Assembly: GCA_002748015.1 (NCBI GenBank)
Contig: PDRH01000133.1
Coordinates: forward strand, 1 to 8,547
Source: Bacteroidota bacterium
GTDB lineage: Bacteria; Bacteroidota; Bacteroidia; Bacteroidales; CAJPTX01
DNA: 8,547 nucleotides
Reading direction: 5' to 3'
Below are positions 1 through 5,710 of this stretch, piece after piece (within the stretch, counting starts at the first letter, position 1; each line of letters begins with the position of its first letter). The notes below the pieces were generated by a model. That model was not told the origin of the DNA. It did not search any database and saw only the letters and a list, made by a program, of their open reading frames with translations. Position numbers and translations under genes: made by a program.

Positions 1-587
1 TCCAGGGTGCTGAGCCGGATGGGGGCATCCTCCCCCTGGTAGTCCACCTGCCTGTGGATGAGGTCGATGTACACCTGCTCGGTAACCGTGTCGAGTAGTC
101 CGGGGCTATTCCACTCGAATTCCGCTTTTAGATCTACGTCCATTACGCGCCGTTCCTTCGGACCGCTCGTACTCTCCCCCTGCTGCGTATAGCGGTAGGC
201 GAAGAGCGTGTCGCTAAGCTGCACCCCGAATCTCTCCCTCGCAAGCCTACTGGCCATGGAGTCCGCCACGCTGTCGATGCCGTACAGTAGGGCGTTCATT
301 TCGCTAGTATCCACCACACCACCTAGACTGGCGCTGATGGCGGCCATGGATAGAGTAACCTCGCGCAGCGTGGTGTAGGTGTCCTCACCCTTCAGGTAGC
401 TGGCCGCCGAATTGGGGTTGGTATCGAGGTAGGTGCAGAGCGTTTGGCGTATGATGGCCAGCTCAGCCTCGGGGGCTAGGGCCTGGGCATTGGGGCTAAG
501 CGTTGCGAAGAGGGTAAGGAGGAGAAGGAGGGGGCGTTGGAGGTAGGTGGATATCCGTTTGGAACGGTCGTTAGTCTGCTGTTTCAT
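1..587 (-). CDS. Secreted/periplasmic protein of unknown function, 3' end outside window
   Basis: An open frame starts at the ATG at 585-587 and runs without a stop to the left edge, giving 195 residues. Residues 1-18 are polar and basic (KQQTNDRSKR, then an R just before the core). Residues 19-30 form a leucine-rich hydrophobic core, and SPNAQALA follows, so a Sec signal peptide with signal peptidase I cleavage near residue 36 or 38 is likely. No lipobox cysteine is seen. The mature part begins with a helical, Ala-rich stretch and ends in a charged segment rich in D, E and V. I do not recognise the family. The start is supported by a -7 promoter box ending four bases upstream. The gene follows the Fic gene on the same strand but has its own promoter. 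The product is inferred to act in the periplasm or at the outer surface. Confidence 0.75.
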   Translation of the reverse strand, partial: MKQQTNDRSKRISTYLQRPLLLLLTLFATLSPNAQALAPEAELAIIRQTLCTYLDTNPNSAASYLKGEDTYTTLREVTLSMAAISASLGGVVDTSEMNALLYGIDSVADSMASRLARERFGVQLSDTLFAYRYTQQGESTSGPKERRVMDVDLKAEFEWNSPGLLDTVTEQVYIDLIHRQVDYQGEDAPIRLSTL

Positions 588-591
588 GGAG

Positions 592-599
592 CAAAGGTA
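592..599 (-). promoter_or_regulatory. -7 promoter box TACCTTTG of the secreted-protein gene
   Basis: On the minus strand the sequence reads TACCTTTG CTCC ATG. It matches the Bacteroidota consensus TAnnTTTG exactly. No good TTTG -33 element is visible 19-21 bases upstream. The box lies only four bases before the start codon, so the transcript probably has almost no leader. Confidence 0.6.
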
Positions 600-634
600 G
601 GGAAAATGTTTTTGGGGGAATGAGGAAAAATCCA

Positions 635-1177
635 TTAGGCCCGATACCCCTCGTACCAGTAGGACTGCTCTATACCCTTAAATATCACCTCCCTGTCGTC
701 TATATCCTCCGTAAGCTTGTCCTGGAGGAGGAAGCGTAGCTCGAGATCGTTCACCGGGCTGCGCTCCATCGCCTGGAGGTATCGCTCGCGGTCTACTCGC
801 TGCCAGTCCACCACCACGCCAAGGTGCTTCCGTAGCATCATGTCTAGCCAGATGCGAGTGGCCCGTCCGTTCCCCTCCATGAAGGGGTGGGCGATATTCA
901 TCTCTACGTACTTGGCGATAATTTCCTCGAAGGTGGCCATTGGCATGGTCTCTATCTTGGCCAGTGCCTCATGGAGGTACAATGCAGTAGCAAAGCGGAA
1001 GTTCCCCTTGGCTATATTCATTGATCGTATCTCCCCGGCGAAGTCGTATAGCCCGCTGAAGAGGTAGCGGTGTATATCCTGTAGGCCGCGCACAGTGCCG
1101 ACCTCTATGCTATGTATGTCGCCCGTCTCGAAGAGGCGGTAGGCGTTCTGCAGGCTCTGGGCATCGATGCTTTTCAT
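635..1177 (-). CDS. fic: Fic-family protein adenylyltransferase, class III (C-terminal autoinhibitory helix)
   Basis: Fic enzymes transfer AMP from ATP to a hydroxyl side chain of a target protein. The 180-residue product carries a complete catalytic loop, HPFMEGNGRATR (residues 97-108), with the catalytic His97, metal-binding Glu101 and phosphate-binding Asn103/Arg105. The stretch GLYDFAGEIR to FRFATALYL (about 43-67) is the usual Fido core with the target-binding flap. The C-terminus has QSYWYEG (171-177), matching the inhibitory motif (S/T)xxxE(G/N). This is the hallmark of single-domain class III Fic proteins such as Neisseria meningitidis NmFic, which it resembles over its whole length and which modifies GyrB. 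All catalytic residues are present, so it is probably active but autoinhibited. A longer frame opens at 1270, but I chose the ATG at 1175-1177 because the -7 box at 1197-1204 lies upstream of it and the family begins with MKSID. No antitoxin gene is adjacent, as expected for built-in inhibition. Confidence 0.93.
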   Translation of the reverse strand: MKSIDAQSLQNAYRLFETGDIHSIEVGTVRGLQDIHRYLFSGLYDFAGEIRSMNIAKGNFRFATALYLHEALAKIETMPMATFEEIIAKYVEMNIAHPFMEGNGRATRIWLDMMLRKHLGVVVDWQRVDRERYLQAMERSPVNDLELRFLLQDKLTEDIDDREVIFKGIEQSYWYEGYRA

Positions 1178-1196
1178 GCTGGTAGCTTCTGGGCTA

Positions 1197-1204
1197 CAAA
1201 GGTA
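1197..1204 (-). promoter_or_regulatory. -7 promoter box TACCTTTG of the fic gene
   Basis: TACCTTTG on the minus strand matches the Bacteroidota -7 consensus and ends 19 bases before the fic ATG at 1177. No convincing -33 element is seen. Its position supports the 180-residue Fic start over the longer frame. Confidence 0.6.
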
Positions 1205-1256
1205 GTTTTTTTGGAGTGAGATGGTAGTGCGACGCATTGGGACGGGGGCATCCACC

Positions 1257-1769
1257 TTAGTCCACCCCATTCCACTCCCAGCACCTCAACACCCCCCCCT
1301 CCACCTCAGCGTAGAACACCGTACCCATCGCCTCTACCTCTCCCCCATATGCCCCTATAACCCTGTCGAGCTTGTACTCCAAATAATGCTGCACGGCCAA
1401 ACGCTGCGCCAGATTGAGAATGCCGAAGAGCTCCGAGAAGTGGTTGTCGATATGAAAGCAGGGGGAAGCCTCAGCAGCGAGGCCGCCCTCCGAAAACTCG
1501 TCATGCAAAAGGTCAAAGCGCATCAGGGCGGGAAGATAGAAGCGTAGCCCCTCGAGATCCAGGAAGGAGAAGCCGCACTGATACCGGTTAAGATCCTCGA
1601 AGCTCACACATCGCCAATCCTCCTTCTCATCCTCGTCTCGAAGCGCAGCCAGCTCCTTTTCCGAAGCATAGTAGTCCAACCCGTCCGCCTCCCGAAGACC
1701 CGTTCCATTTCCTAGGCGTACCCCCATAAACGCCTGCTCCAGCTCGCTAATAACCTCGTCCCTATCCAT
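1257..1769 (-). CDS. Small acidic DUF6714-like cytosolic protein, function unknown
   Basis: The product has 170 residues, no signal peptide and no membrane segment, and is rich in D and E. The central stretch FSFLDLEGLRFYLPALMRF (about residues 68-86) is the signature I associate with DUF6714, a bacterial family without a known function. An earlier WRCVSFEDLNRYQ is also in keeping with it. The rest is probably helical (DNHFSELFGILNLAQRLAVQHYLEYKL), and the C-terminus is a short beta-rich tail ending WEWNGVD. I chose the ATG at 1767-1769 because a perfect -7 box ends four bases upstream. The longer frame to 1832 would place the promoter inside the gene. The 79 bases between its stop and the fic start hold the fic promoter, so the two are probably transcribed separately. 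The family assignment is from memory of the motif. Confidence 0.75.
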   Translation of the reverse strand: MDRDEVISELEQAFMGVRLGNGTGLREADGLDYYASEKELAALRDEDEKEDWRCVSFEDLNRYQCGFSFLDLEGLRFYLPALMRFDLLHDEFSEGGLAAEASPCFHIDNHFSELFGILNLAQRLAVQHYLEYKLDRVIGAYGGEVEAMGTVFYAEVEGGVLRCWEWNGVD

Positions 1770-1773
1770 GGAG

Positions 1774-1781
1774 CAAAGGTA
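1774..1781 (-). promoter_or_regulatory. -7 promoter box TACCTTTG of the DUF6714-like gene
   Basis: On the minus strand TCTG, 19 bases, then TACCTTTG CTCC ATG. The -7 box is perfect and TCTG is a one-mismatch match to the -33 TTTG at a normal spacing. The 15 bases TACCTTTGCTCCATG are identical to those at 585-599 in front of the secreted-protein gene. Confidence 0.65.
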
Positions 1782-1821
1782 ACAAAACGTCGCTAAGAGG
1801 CAGACAGGGCGCACCGCCCCG

Positions 1822-1969
1822 ATATATACCAATTCGGCGCATTTGGTAGCAGGAAGCCCGTAGGCATAGCAGCTTTTTCGCTTCGCTCAACAGCACCAGC
1901 GCGCTAGCTCCCCGCCAGTGCCACGTGCCTAGAATGGAGAAAAGATGCAAGCCGAATTGGGCTTATATC
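1822..1969. repeat. Imperfect inverted repeat bounding a spacer of about 100 bases
   Basis: CCAATTCGGC at 1829-1838 is perfectly complemented by GCCGAATTGG at 1951-1960. The similarity continues with small offsets on both sides: GATATA outside and GCAT inside each arm, so the arms are roughly 24 bases long. A second pair, TAGGCA at 1861-1866 and TGCCTA at 1926-1931, is nested within. The element fills the gap between the chemoreceptor stop and the next promoter. It could be a large snap-back terminator structure or the remnant of a small non-autonomous mobile element. No flanking direct repeat was recognised. Confidence 0.5.
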
Positions 1970-3411
1970 TGAAACACCTCCGTCGACTCCCGCAGCCTAT
2001 CCGCCTGCAGGGTCATCTCCTTCGCAGAGGCCGCCATCTCCTCGGCCGCCACAGCATTGGCCTGCACCACCTCGGAGAGCTGCTGAATACCCAGGTTGAT
2101 CTGCATAGCCCCCTGACGCTGCTCCAGGCTCGAGGCGGCAATCTCCTGCACCAGGCGGGTAGTCCGCTCCACATCCGGCAGCACCTGCGAGAGCCCCTCG
2201 GAGGCACGGCGAGTATCCGCCAGCGACTTATCCGAGAGCGAGGATATCTCGCCCGCTGCTTCGCGGCTCCGCTCGGTCAGCTTACGCACCTCGCTAGCCA
2301 CCACGGCAAAACCACGCCCATGCTCGCCAGCCCTGGCCGCCTCCACCGCCGCATTCAGTGCCAGGATATTCGTCTGGTTAGCAATCTCTGAAATGATGCC
2401 AATCTTGCCCGAAATCGCCTCCACCGACCTAGCAGAAGCCTCCGAAATCTCCTCCACCATCCCCAGCTTACCCTCCATCTCGGTGGCGATAGCCTGGGTC
2501 GCCTGCGCATTGTCCGCATTCTGGTCTATGATGGAGACCATCTCCTCCACTGCGCTGCTCACCTCCTCCGCGCTCGATGCCTGGGCATTCGCCCCCTCGC
2601 TAATCCGCTGGGCGCCCAGGCTAAACTCCTCGCTCGCCTCCGACACGTTCTGCGCGCTCATTTTCGTCTGGCCAATCATCGTACGCAGGCTCTCCAACGT
2701 CGCATTATGCAACGCGAACATGCGCCCGAACTCGTCGCCCCGCCGCAAGAACCTCCCCTCAATACCTATCGATAGATGCCCCTGGCCAATCTGCTCTACA
2801 GAGTTCGACAGCACCTGCATCGGGCGCGAAATATTCCGAGAGATGAAAACCGAGGCGAAAACCGCAAAGCTCAGCACGATGCTCCAAACTAGCAGCATGA
2901 CATTCTTGATGAACTCAGCGTTAGCCTCATACACCGAGGCGGAAATCTCCACCATATCCCGGCAACACTTCAGCTGCTGGGTGAGACTCCCAAGCAGACG
3001 ACTCTCAACTTCCCCCTTTTGATGCCCCGCATGCCCCAGCTCGCTCGCGATCTTCCGCAGCTCAGGCAGACCATCCGGCAAGCACTCAAAAGTGGCGATT
3101 TGCTCGGCCGACAACCGTTGCCCATCGTAGAAAGTACGTAGCGTATCTACCGTATGAACGACAATATCCAGGCAATCCATCAAATCATTCAGATCCCCAG
3201 CCTCCTCAAGCCGCAGGTATCGCTCCGCATTCACCGCCACCTCCAGCAGCGCATTCTCGCACATCTGCGAGTACCGCATGCTCTGGCTGGCCGCATACGA
3301 CCGGGGCATAGATACGCGCAACGTAACGCTATGGCATAGGAATAGAAAAACCATAAACCCAAAGCCCAGAGCCAGCTTCCACCGAATTCTCAGATTAGAA
3401 AACCTCATCAC
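1963..3411 (-). CDS. Methyl-accepting chemotaxis protein (transmembrane chemoreceptor)
   Basis: Chemoreceptors sense ligands outside the cell and control the CheA kinase through CheW. The 482-residue product has a first membrane segment at about 11-31 and a mostly helical periplasmic region of about 140 residues (32-170), the size of a four-helix-bundle sensor. A second membrane segment follows at about 170-191, then a HAMP linker (about 191-245, with RNISRPMQVL) and a long cytoplasmic coiled coil. The conserved hairpin tip is intact: EIANQTNILALNAAVEAARA at 342-361, then GEHGRGFAVVASEVRKL. Glu/Gln-rich heptads such as SSAEEVSSAVEEM and NAVAAEEMAASAKEM are likely methylation sites. The C-terminus ends STEVFQI with no NWETF-type CheR tether. 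No che or motility gene is in the window, so this is an orphan receptor. The ligand cannot be predicted. The start could be either of the two adjacent ATGs (3411 or 3408). Confidence 0.95.
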   Translation of the reverse strand: MMRFSNLRIRWKLALGFGFMVFLFLCHSVTLRVSMPRSYAASQSMRYSQMCENALLEVAVNAERYLRLEEAGDLNDLMDCLDIVVHTVDTLRTFYDGQRLSAEQIATFECLPDGLPELRKIASELGHAGHQKGEVESRLLGSLTQQLKCCRDMVEISASVYEANAEFIKNVMLLVWSIVLSFAVFASVFISRNISRPMQVLSNSVEQIGQGHLSIGIEGRFLRRGDEFGRMFALHNATLESLRTMIGQTKMSAQNVSEASEEFSLGAQRISEGANAQASSAEEVSSAVEEMVSIIDQNADNAQATQAIATEMEGKLGMVEEISEASARSVEAISGKIGIISEIANQTNILALNAAVEAARAGEHGRGFAVVASEVRKLTERSREAAGEISSLSDKSLADTRRASEGLSQVLPDVERTTRLVQEIAASSLEQRQGAMQINLGIQQLSEVVQANAVAAEEMAASAKEMTLQADRLRESTEVFQI

Positions 3412-3442
3412 AATACCCCATTACTATTAAACCATTCACCAC

Positions 3443-3450
3443 CTAAACTA
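3443..3450 (-). promoter_or_regulatory. Weak candidate -7 box for the chemoreceptor gene
   Basis: TAGTTTAG on the minus strand differs from TAnnTTTG at one base and ends 31 bases before the chemoreceptor start. A -33 element at the usual distance is not clear, so this is only a candidate. Confidence 0.3.
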
Positions 3451-3562
3451 TACTGGGTTTAACGCCAGATTGGTTCGACGGGGTTCAGGCAAAAAGACCA
3501 ATAGCACGTAAAACTACACGAACATCCCGCGAACATCCACCCATAGCACATATAGCCTGACC

Positions 3563-3579
3563 AAAAAAGGAACTTTTTT
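3563..3579 (-). terminator. Possible A/T hairpin terminator after the STM3941-family gene
   Basis: AAAAAAG GAA CTTTTTT forms a perfect 7-base-pair stem with a three-base loop, 21 bases past the STM3941-family stop at 3601. Read on the minus strand it ends in a run of six T. The stem is A/T-rich and weak, so it is a modest terminator candidate. Confidence 0.4.
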
Positions 3580-3600
3580 CACCGGGAAGCCAAGCGAAAC

Positions 3601-4173
3601 CTAACGGGCGAGCCCACCCCACCTCCCCAACCCCTCCTTCACCCATCCCTCCAGCTCGTCCAGCGAGCAACCCAGCGAGGCCACCGACACAGAAAGCGGC
3701 GTACCGTACCACCGCATATTGCTACGCATCAGATAACGTTGCACCCGATTGCCCCGCGCAATGTACTCCTCCGGATTGCGCACCATCACCAGGAGAATAC
3801 GCGCCTTCTTGCCATCCTGCCGTGCGATGCCCACGATATCCCCCCACGCTATCAGCCCCACGCTCGTGGCGTTCCCATTATCGATTATCCCCCGCTCTTC
3901 AATAACCACCCCCGGCCGCCTATCGAAGAGCTTCCAGAGGAGGTATAGCCCCATGGGCCCGAACCATAGTATGGCCACCACCCCTATGGTTTTAGCCAGC
4001 CACTCATAGCCATAGAAGCGGGAGTGTATGGAGAAATCCTCCTTCAGGATGAGCCACACGCCCGCCACCACGAAGAGTAGCACCCCGCCCACCGCAAGCA
4101 GCAGCTTCCGCCGGCTTAGCGGTATCGTCCTACTGTCTAATCCCCTGTCCATCCCAGACCTTGTCCCCATCAT
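3601..4173 (-). CDS. STM3941-family inner-membrane protein with PH-like cytoplasmic domain
   Basis: The 190-residue product starts with IPLSRRK, then a first membrane helix at about 24-43 and a second at about 62-83 (TIGVVAILWFGPMGLYLLWKLF). A soluble C-terminal part follows: GVVIEERGIIDNGNATSVGLIAW, GDIVGI, then a strand with LLVMVRNPEEYI and YGTPLSVSVASLGCSLDEL. This pattern of IPLS, two helices, 'GIIDN...IAWGDIVGI' and 'NPEEYI' is what I recognise as the STM3941 family, small membrane proteins of unknown role with a PH-like fold. The frame could begin at 4236, but that would overlap the preceding WGR remnant. I chose the ATG at 4171-4173, with 4170 and 4152 as alternatives. No promoter box is visible directly upstream. 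It begins 28 bases after the remnant's stop, so it probably depends on the promoter kept by that remnant. Confidence 0.82.
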   Translation of the reverse strand: MMGTRSGMDRGLDSRTIPLSRRKLLLAVGGVLLFVVAGVWLILKEDFSIHSRFYGYEWLAKTIGVVAILWFGPMGLYLLWKLFDRRPGVVIEERGIIDNGNATSVGLIAWGDIVGIARQDGKKARILLVMVRNPEEYIARGNRVQRYLMRSNMRWYGTPLSVSVASLGCSLDELEGWVKEGLGRWGGLAR

Positions 4174-4201
4174 GCTCAATGGCTTAAGCCCCAATCTCCC
4201 C

Positions 4202-4536
4202 CTAATCCTTTCCCCACCCCAGCCCCCTGTACCCATAGCTCCTCGTGCTTAATAGCTTGAAGCCCAGCTTCGCCTCCTCCATCGCCACCTTCACCAGCTC
4301 TATCGTCGGCACGATGTGCGGCAGGTAGTCCACGAAGTTCTCATAGTCAAACAGCAGGTGCAGCACCTTCCGTTGCGTCATGGCTACGTGGATAGAGCCG
4401 GGGTAAACATCAATTTCAGCCTGGTATCCACAATACCACGAATGATGCTCGGCGACCAATGGCTGCTACCCAACACCTCTATTATCTCCCAGAACTTGTC
4501 CGAGCTGCCATCCCTAAACTCCAAACGTTTCTTCAT
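4202..4536 (-). pseudogene. Decayed WGR-domain gene: N- and C-terminal ends joined by an internal deletion
   Basis: Reading from the ATG at 4534-4536, the first 26 codons (MKKRLEFRDGSSDKFWE ... LGSSH) match the start of the 490-residue WGR gene, apart from an extra in-frame ATA codon. The frame then diverges and stops at a TAG about 50 codons in. From about 4456 downward another frame (EHHSWYCGYQAEIDVYP onward) matches the last 80 or so residues of the same gene, ending at the stop at 4202. The sequence for roughly 380 residues in between is missing and the two ends are out of frame. Nucleotide similarity to the full gene in the C-terminal part is very high, and continues without gaps about 60 bases upstream of the ATG, through the promoter. 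It is therefore a relatively recent duplicate that has decayed. An 85-residue frame from a TTG at 4457-4459 could in principle still yield the C-terminal module alone, but nothing supports its translation. Confidence 0.88.
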
Positions 4537-4571
4537 GCTATTCAATTCGCGGTTCGCTATCCCTCCTCCTG

Positions 4572-4579
4572 CAAAGATA
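4572..4579 (-). promoter_or_regulatory. -7 promoter box TATCTTTG kept in front of the WGR remnant
   Basis: TATCTTTG on the minus strand matches the Bacteroidota -7 consensus. It aligns base for base with the box at 8247-8254 in front of the intact 490-residue WGR gene. It is the nearest recognisable promoter upstream of the STM3941-family gene. Confidence 0.55.
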
Positions 4580-4653
4580 GCATTTCACTCGCATACCCCC
4601 CTCACCCCAAACGCATATTCCCATTGGGCCACCTGGACAACGGGACTTTTCCC

Positions 4654-4661
4654 TACTTTTG
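4654..4661 (+). promoter_or_regulatory. -7 promoter box TACTTTTG of the DUF3137 gene
   Basis: TACTTTTG on the plus strand is a perfect match to TAnnTTTG and lies 46 bases before the proposed ATG at 4708. No clear -33 element is seen. It is divergent from the box at 4572-4579. Its place argues against the upstream part of the open frame (from 4459) being translated. Confidence 0.6.
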
Positions 4662-4707
4662 CCCACTACTAGCGTTCCTGATTTCGCACTGTAATACCTT
4701 CATATTG

Positions 4708-5685
4708 ATGGAGTGCAAGCCGGGGAAAAGCCTAAAAAACGCACGGATGATAAGCACAGATGCGATACGTACCCTATACGATGAGCAGCTAGCACCCAGG
4801 CTTCGAGGGCTAGAGAAGGAGCGAAGGCGCGTGCTTATCATTGCAATACCAAGGGATGCCTGCTTCCTTGCCTTCCTGGCAGCAATACTGGCAGAGCAGT
4901 GGCTGCTGATACTCGCCAGCGTAGTCGGCATGGTGGTCCTGAGCAGCCTGTATAGCCAGCGCATGGCCAGGTACAGGGAGGGCTTCAAGCAGCGCGTGGT
5001 GGCAGAAATTGTGGCTGCCATCAATCCTGAATTTGCCTACGAAGCAAAGGGATACATCGACTCACAACACTACCTAGCCAGCGGGCTATTCCCAGACAAA
5101 TTCGACCGCTACCGCGGGGACGACTACGTGCATGGGCTGATGGACAAAACCCCATTCCAATTCTCAGACATCCATACAGAGACCCTAAGCGTATCCTACG
5201 ATGAGGACGGCCGAAGGGAGGAGCGGTGGGAAACCCTATACAGGGGGCTATTCTTCGCAGCGGAATTCAACAAGAAGCTCAGTGGCCTAACGATGGTAGT
5301 ACCAGACAGGGAGTACACCAATCTGCTACTCCGCGAGCAGGAGGATCTGGGCAATGGCCTAAGGCTCGCACGCCTGGAGAACCCCGAATTTGAGGACATC
5401 TACTCGGTCTACTGCACTAGCCAGCAGGAGGCGCGCTACGTGCTAACGCCGGTCATGATGGAGGCCATGGTGGAGATATACCGGCGACACGGGCGCGAGC
5501 TGCATTTTTCCTTCACGCGCTCCAGCGTCTACTGCTCGGTGCCCATGCGAAAGGACAGCTTTGAGCCGAGGGTATACAGGGGCATCCGCTACAGGGAGGT
5601 GGAGGAGATGTGCTCCCTCTTCGGGCTAGTGGAAACCATCATTACGGAGATGAACCTCAACCTCCGCATCTGGAGGCATAGCTAG
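4708..5685 (+). CDS. DUF3137-family membrane protein
   Basis: The 325-residue product begins with a charged helix, LYDEQLAPRLRGLEKERRRV (about 23-42), followed by one long or two closely spaced membrane segments at about 43-82. The remainder is a soluble domain of about 240 residues. The second half carries the features I associate with DUF3137: LYRGLFFAAEFNK (about 177-189), VVPDRE, RLENPEFEDIYSVYCTSQQEARYVLTP (about 222-248), MMEAMVEI, FSFTRSSVYCSVP and FEPRVYR. The function of the family is not known, and the topology suggests an inner-membrane anchor with a cytoplasmic domain. The open frame extends back to 4459 but there it overlaps the promoter and the WGR remnant. I chose ATG 4708, and ATG 4747 (MISTDAIRTLYDE), preceded by an A-rich stretch, is a plausible alternative. 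It is the only plus-strand gene within the WGR cluster, convergent with the 309-residue WGR gene 23 bases away. Confidence 0.88.
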   Translation: MECKPGKSLKNARMISTDAIRTLYDEQLAPRLRGLEKERRRVLIIAIPRDACFLAFLAAILAEQWLLILASVVGMVVLSSLYSQRMARYREGFKQRVVAEIVAAINPEFAYEAKGYIDSQHYLASGLFPDKFDRYRGDDYVHGLMDKTPFQFSDIHTETLSVSYDEDGRREERWETLYRGLFFAAEFNKKLSGLTMVVPDREYTNLLLREQEDLGNGLRLARLENPEFEDIYSVYCTSQQEARYVLTPVMMEAMVEIYRRHGRELHFSFTRSSVYCSVPMRKDSFEPRVYRGIRYREVEEMCSLFGLVETIITEMNLNLRIWRHS

Positions 5686-5689
5686 TCCC

Positions 5690-5710
5690 AGGAGTATGCA
5701 TACCTCTCCT
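5690..5710. terminator. Possible shared hairpin between convergent genes
   Basis: AGGAG at 5690-5694 pairs with CTCCT at 5706-5710. Between them lies the palindrome GTATGCATAC (5694-5703), which overlaps the left arm by one base. It fills the 23-base gap between the DUF3137 stop and the WGR stop and could end transcription in both directions. There is no T run and the stem is short, so this is tentative. Confidence 0.3.

Larger units (their letters stand above)
3412..3600. other. Intergenic spacer of about 190 bases without a convincing gene
   Basis: This gap separates the STM3941-family stop from the chemoreceptor start. A 75-codon frame crosses it on the minus strand, but it overlaps the STM3941-family gene, has low-complexity Gly-rich composition and no recognisable motif. 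The spacer holds the candidate chemoreceptor promoter and one A/T-rich hairpin. Nothing else was seen. Confidence 0.5.

Noticed and set aside
1178..1270. N-terminal extension of the Fic protein by 31 residues
   Set aside because: It contains the -7 box and would overlap the preceding gene's stop. The family starts at the internal MKSID.
1945..2391. Plus-strand frame of 148 codons opposite the chemoreceptor gene
   Set aside because: It is antisense to the conserved signalling domain, and its His/Leu/Arg-rich composition is what the complement of this region gives. No promoter or motif.
2393..3022. Plus-strand frame of 209 codons opposite the chemoreceptor gene
   Set aside because: Antisense shadow of a strongly supported gene. 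Ser/Ile-rich low-complexity composition and no recognisable domain.
3485..3712. Minus-strand frame of 75 codons crossing the spacer and the STM3941-family 3' end
   Set aside because: It overlaps a well-supported gene in another frame, is Gly-rich and shows no family motif or promoter.
4181..4190. Palindrome GGCTTAAGCC just upstream of the STM3941-family start
   Set aside because: A single ten-base palindrome with no supporting promoter element or second copy is not enough to call an operator.
4459..4707. Upstream extension of the DUF3137 frame by 83 codons
   Set aside because: It is antisense to the start of the WGR remnant and contains the -7 box at 4654-4661, so it lies before the likely transcription start.
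5661..5676. CCTCC/GGAGG hairpin near the end of the DUF3137 gene
   Set aside because: It lies inside the coding region, is short and has no T run, so it is more likely chance than a regulatory structure.
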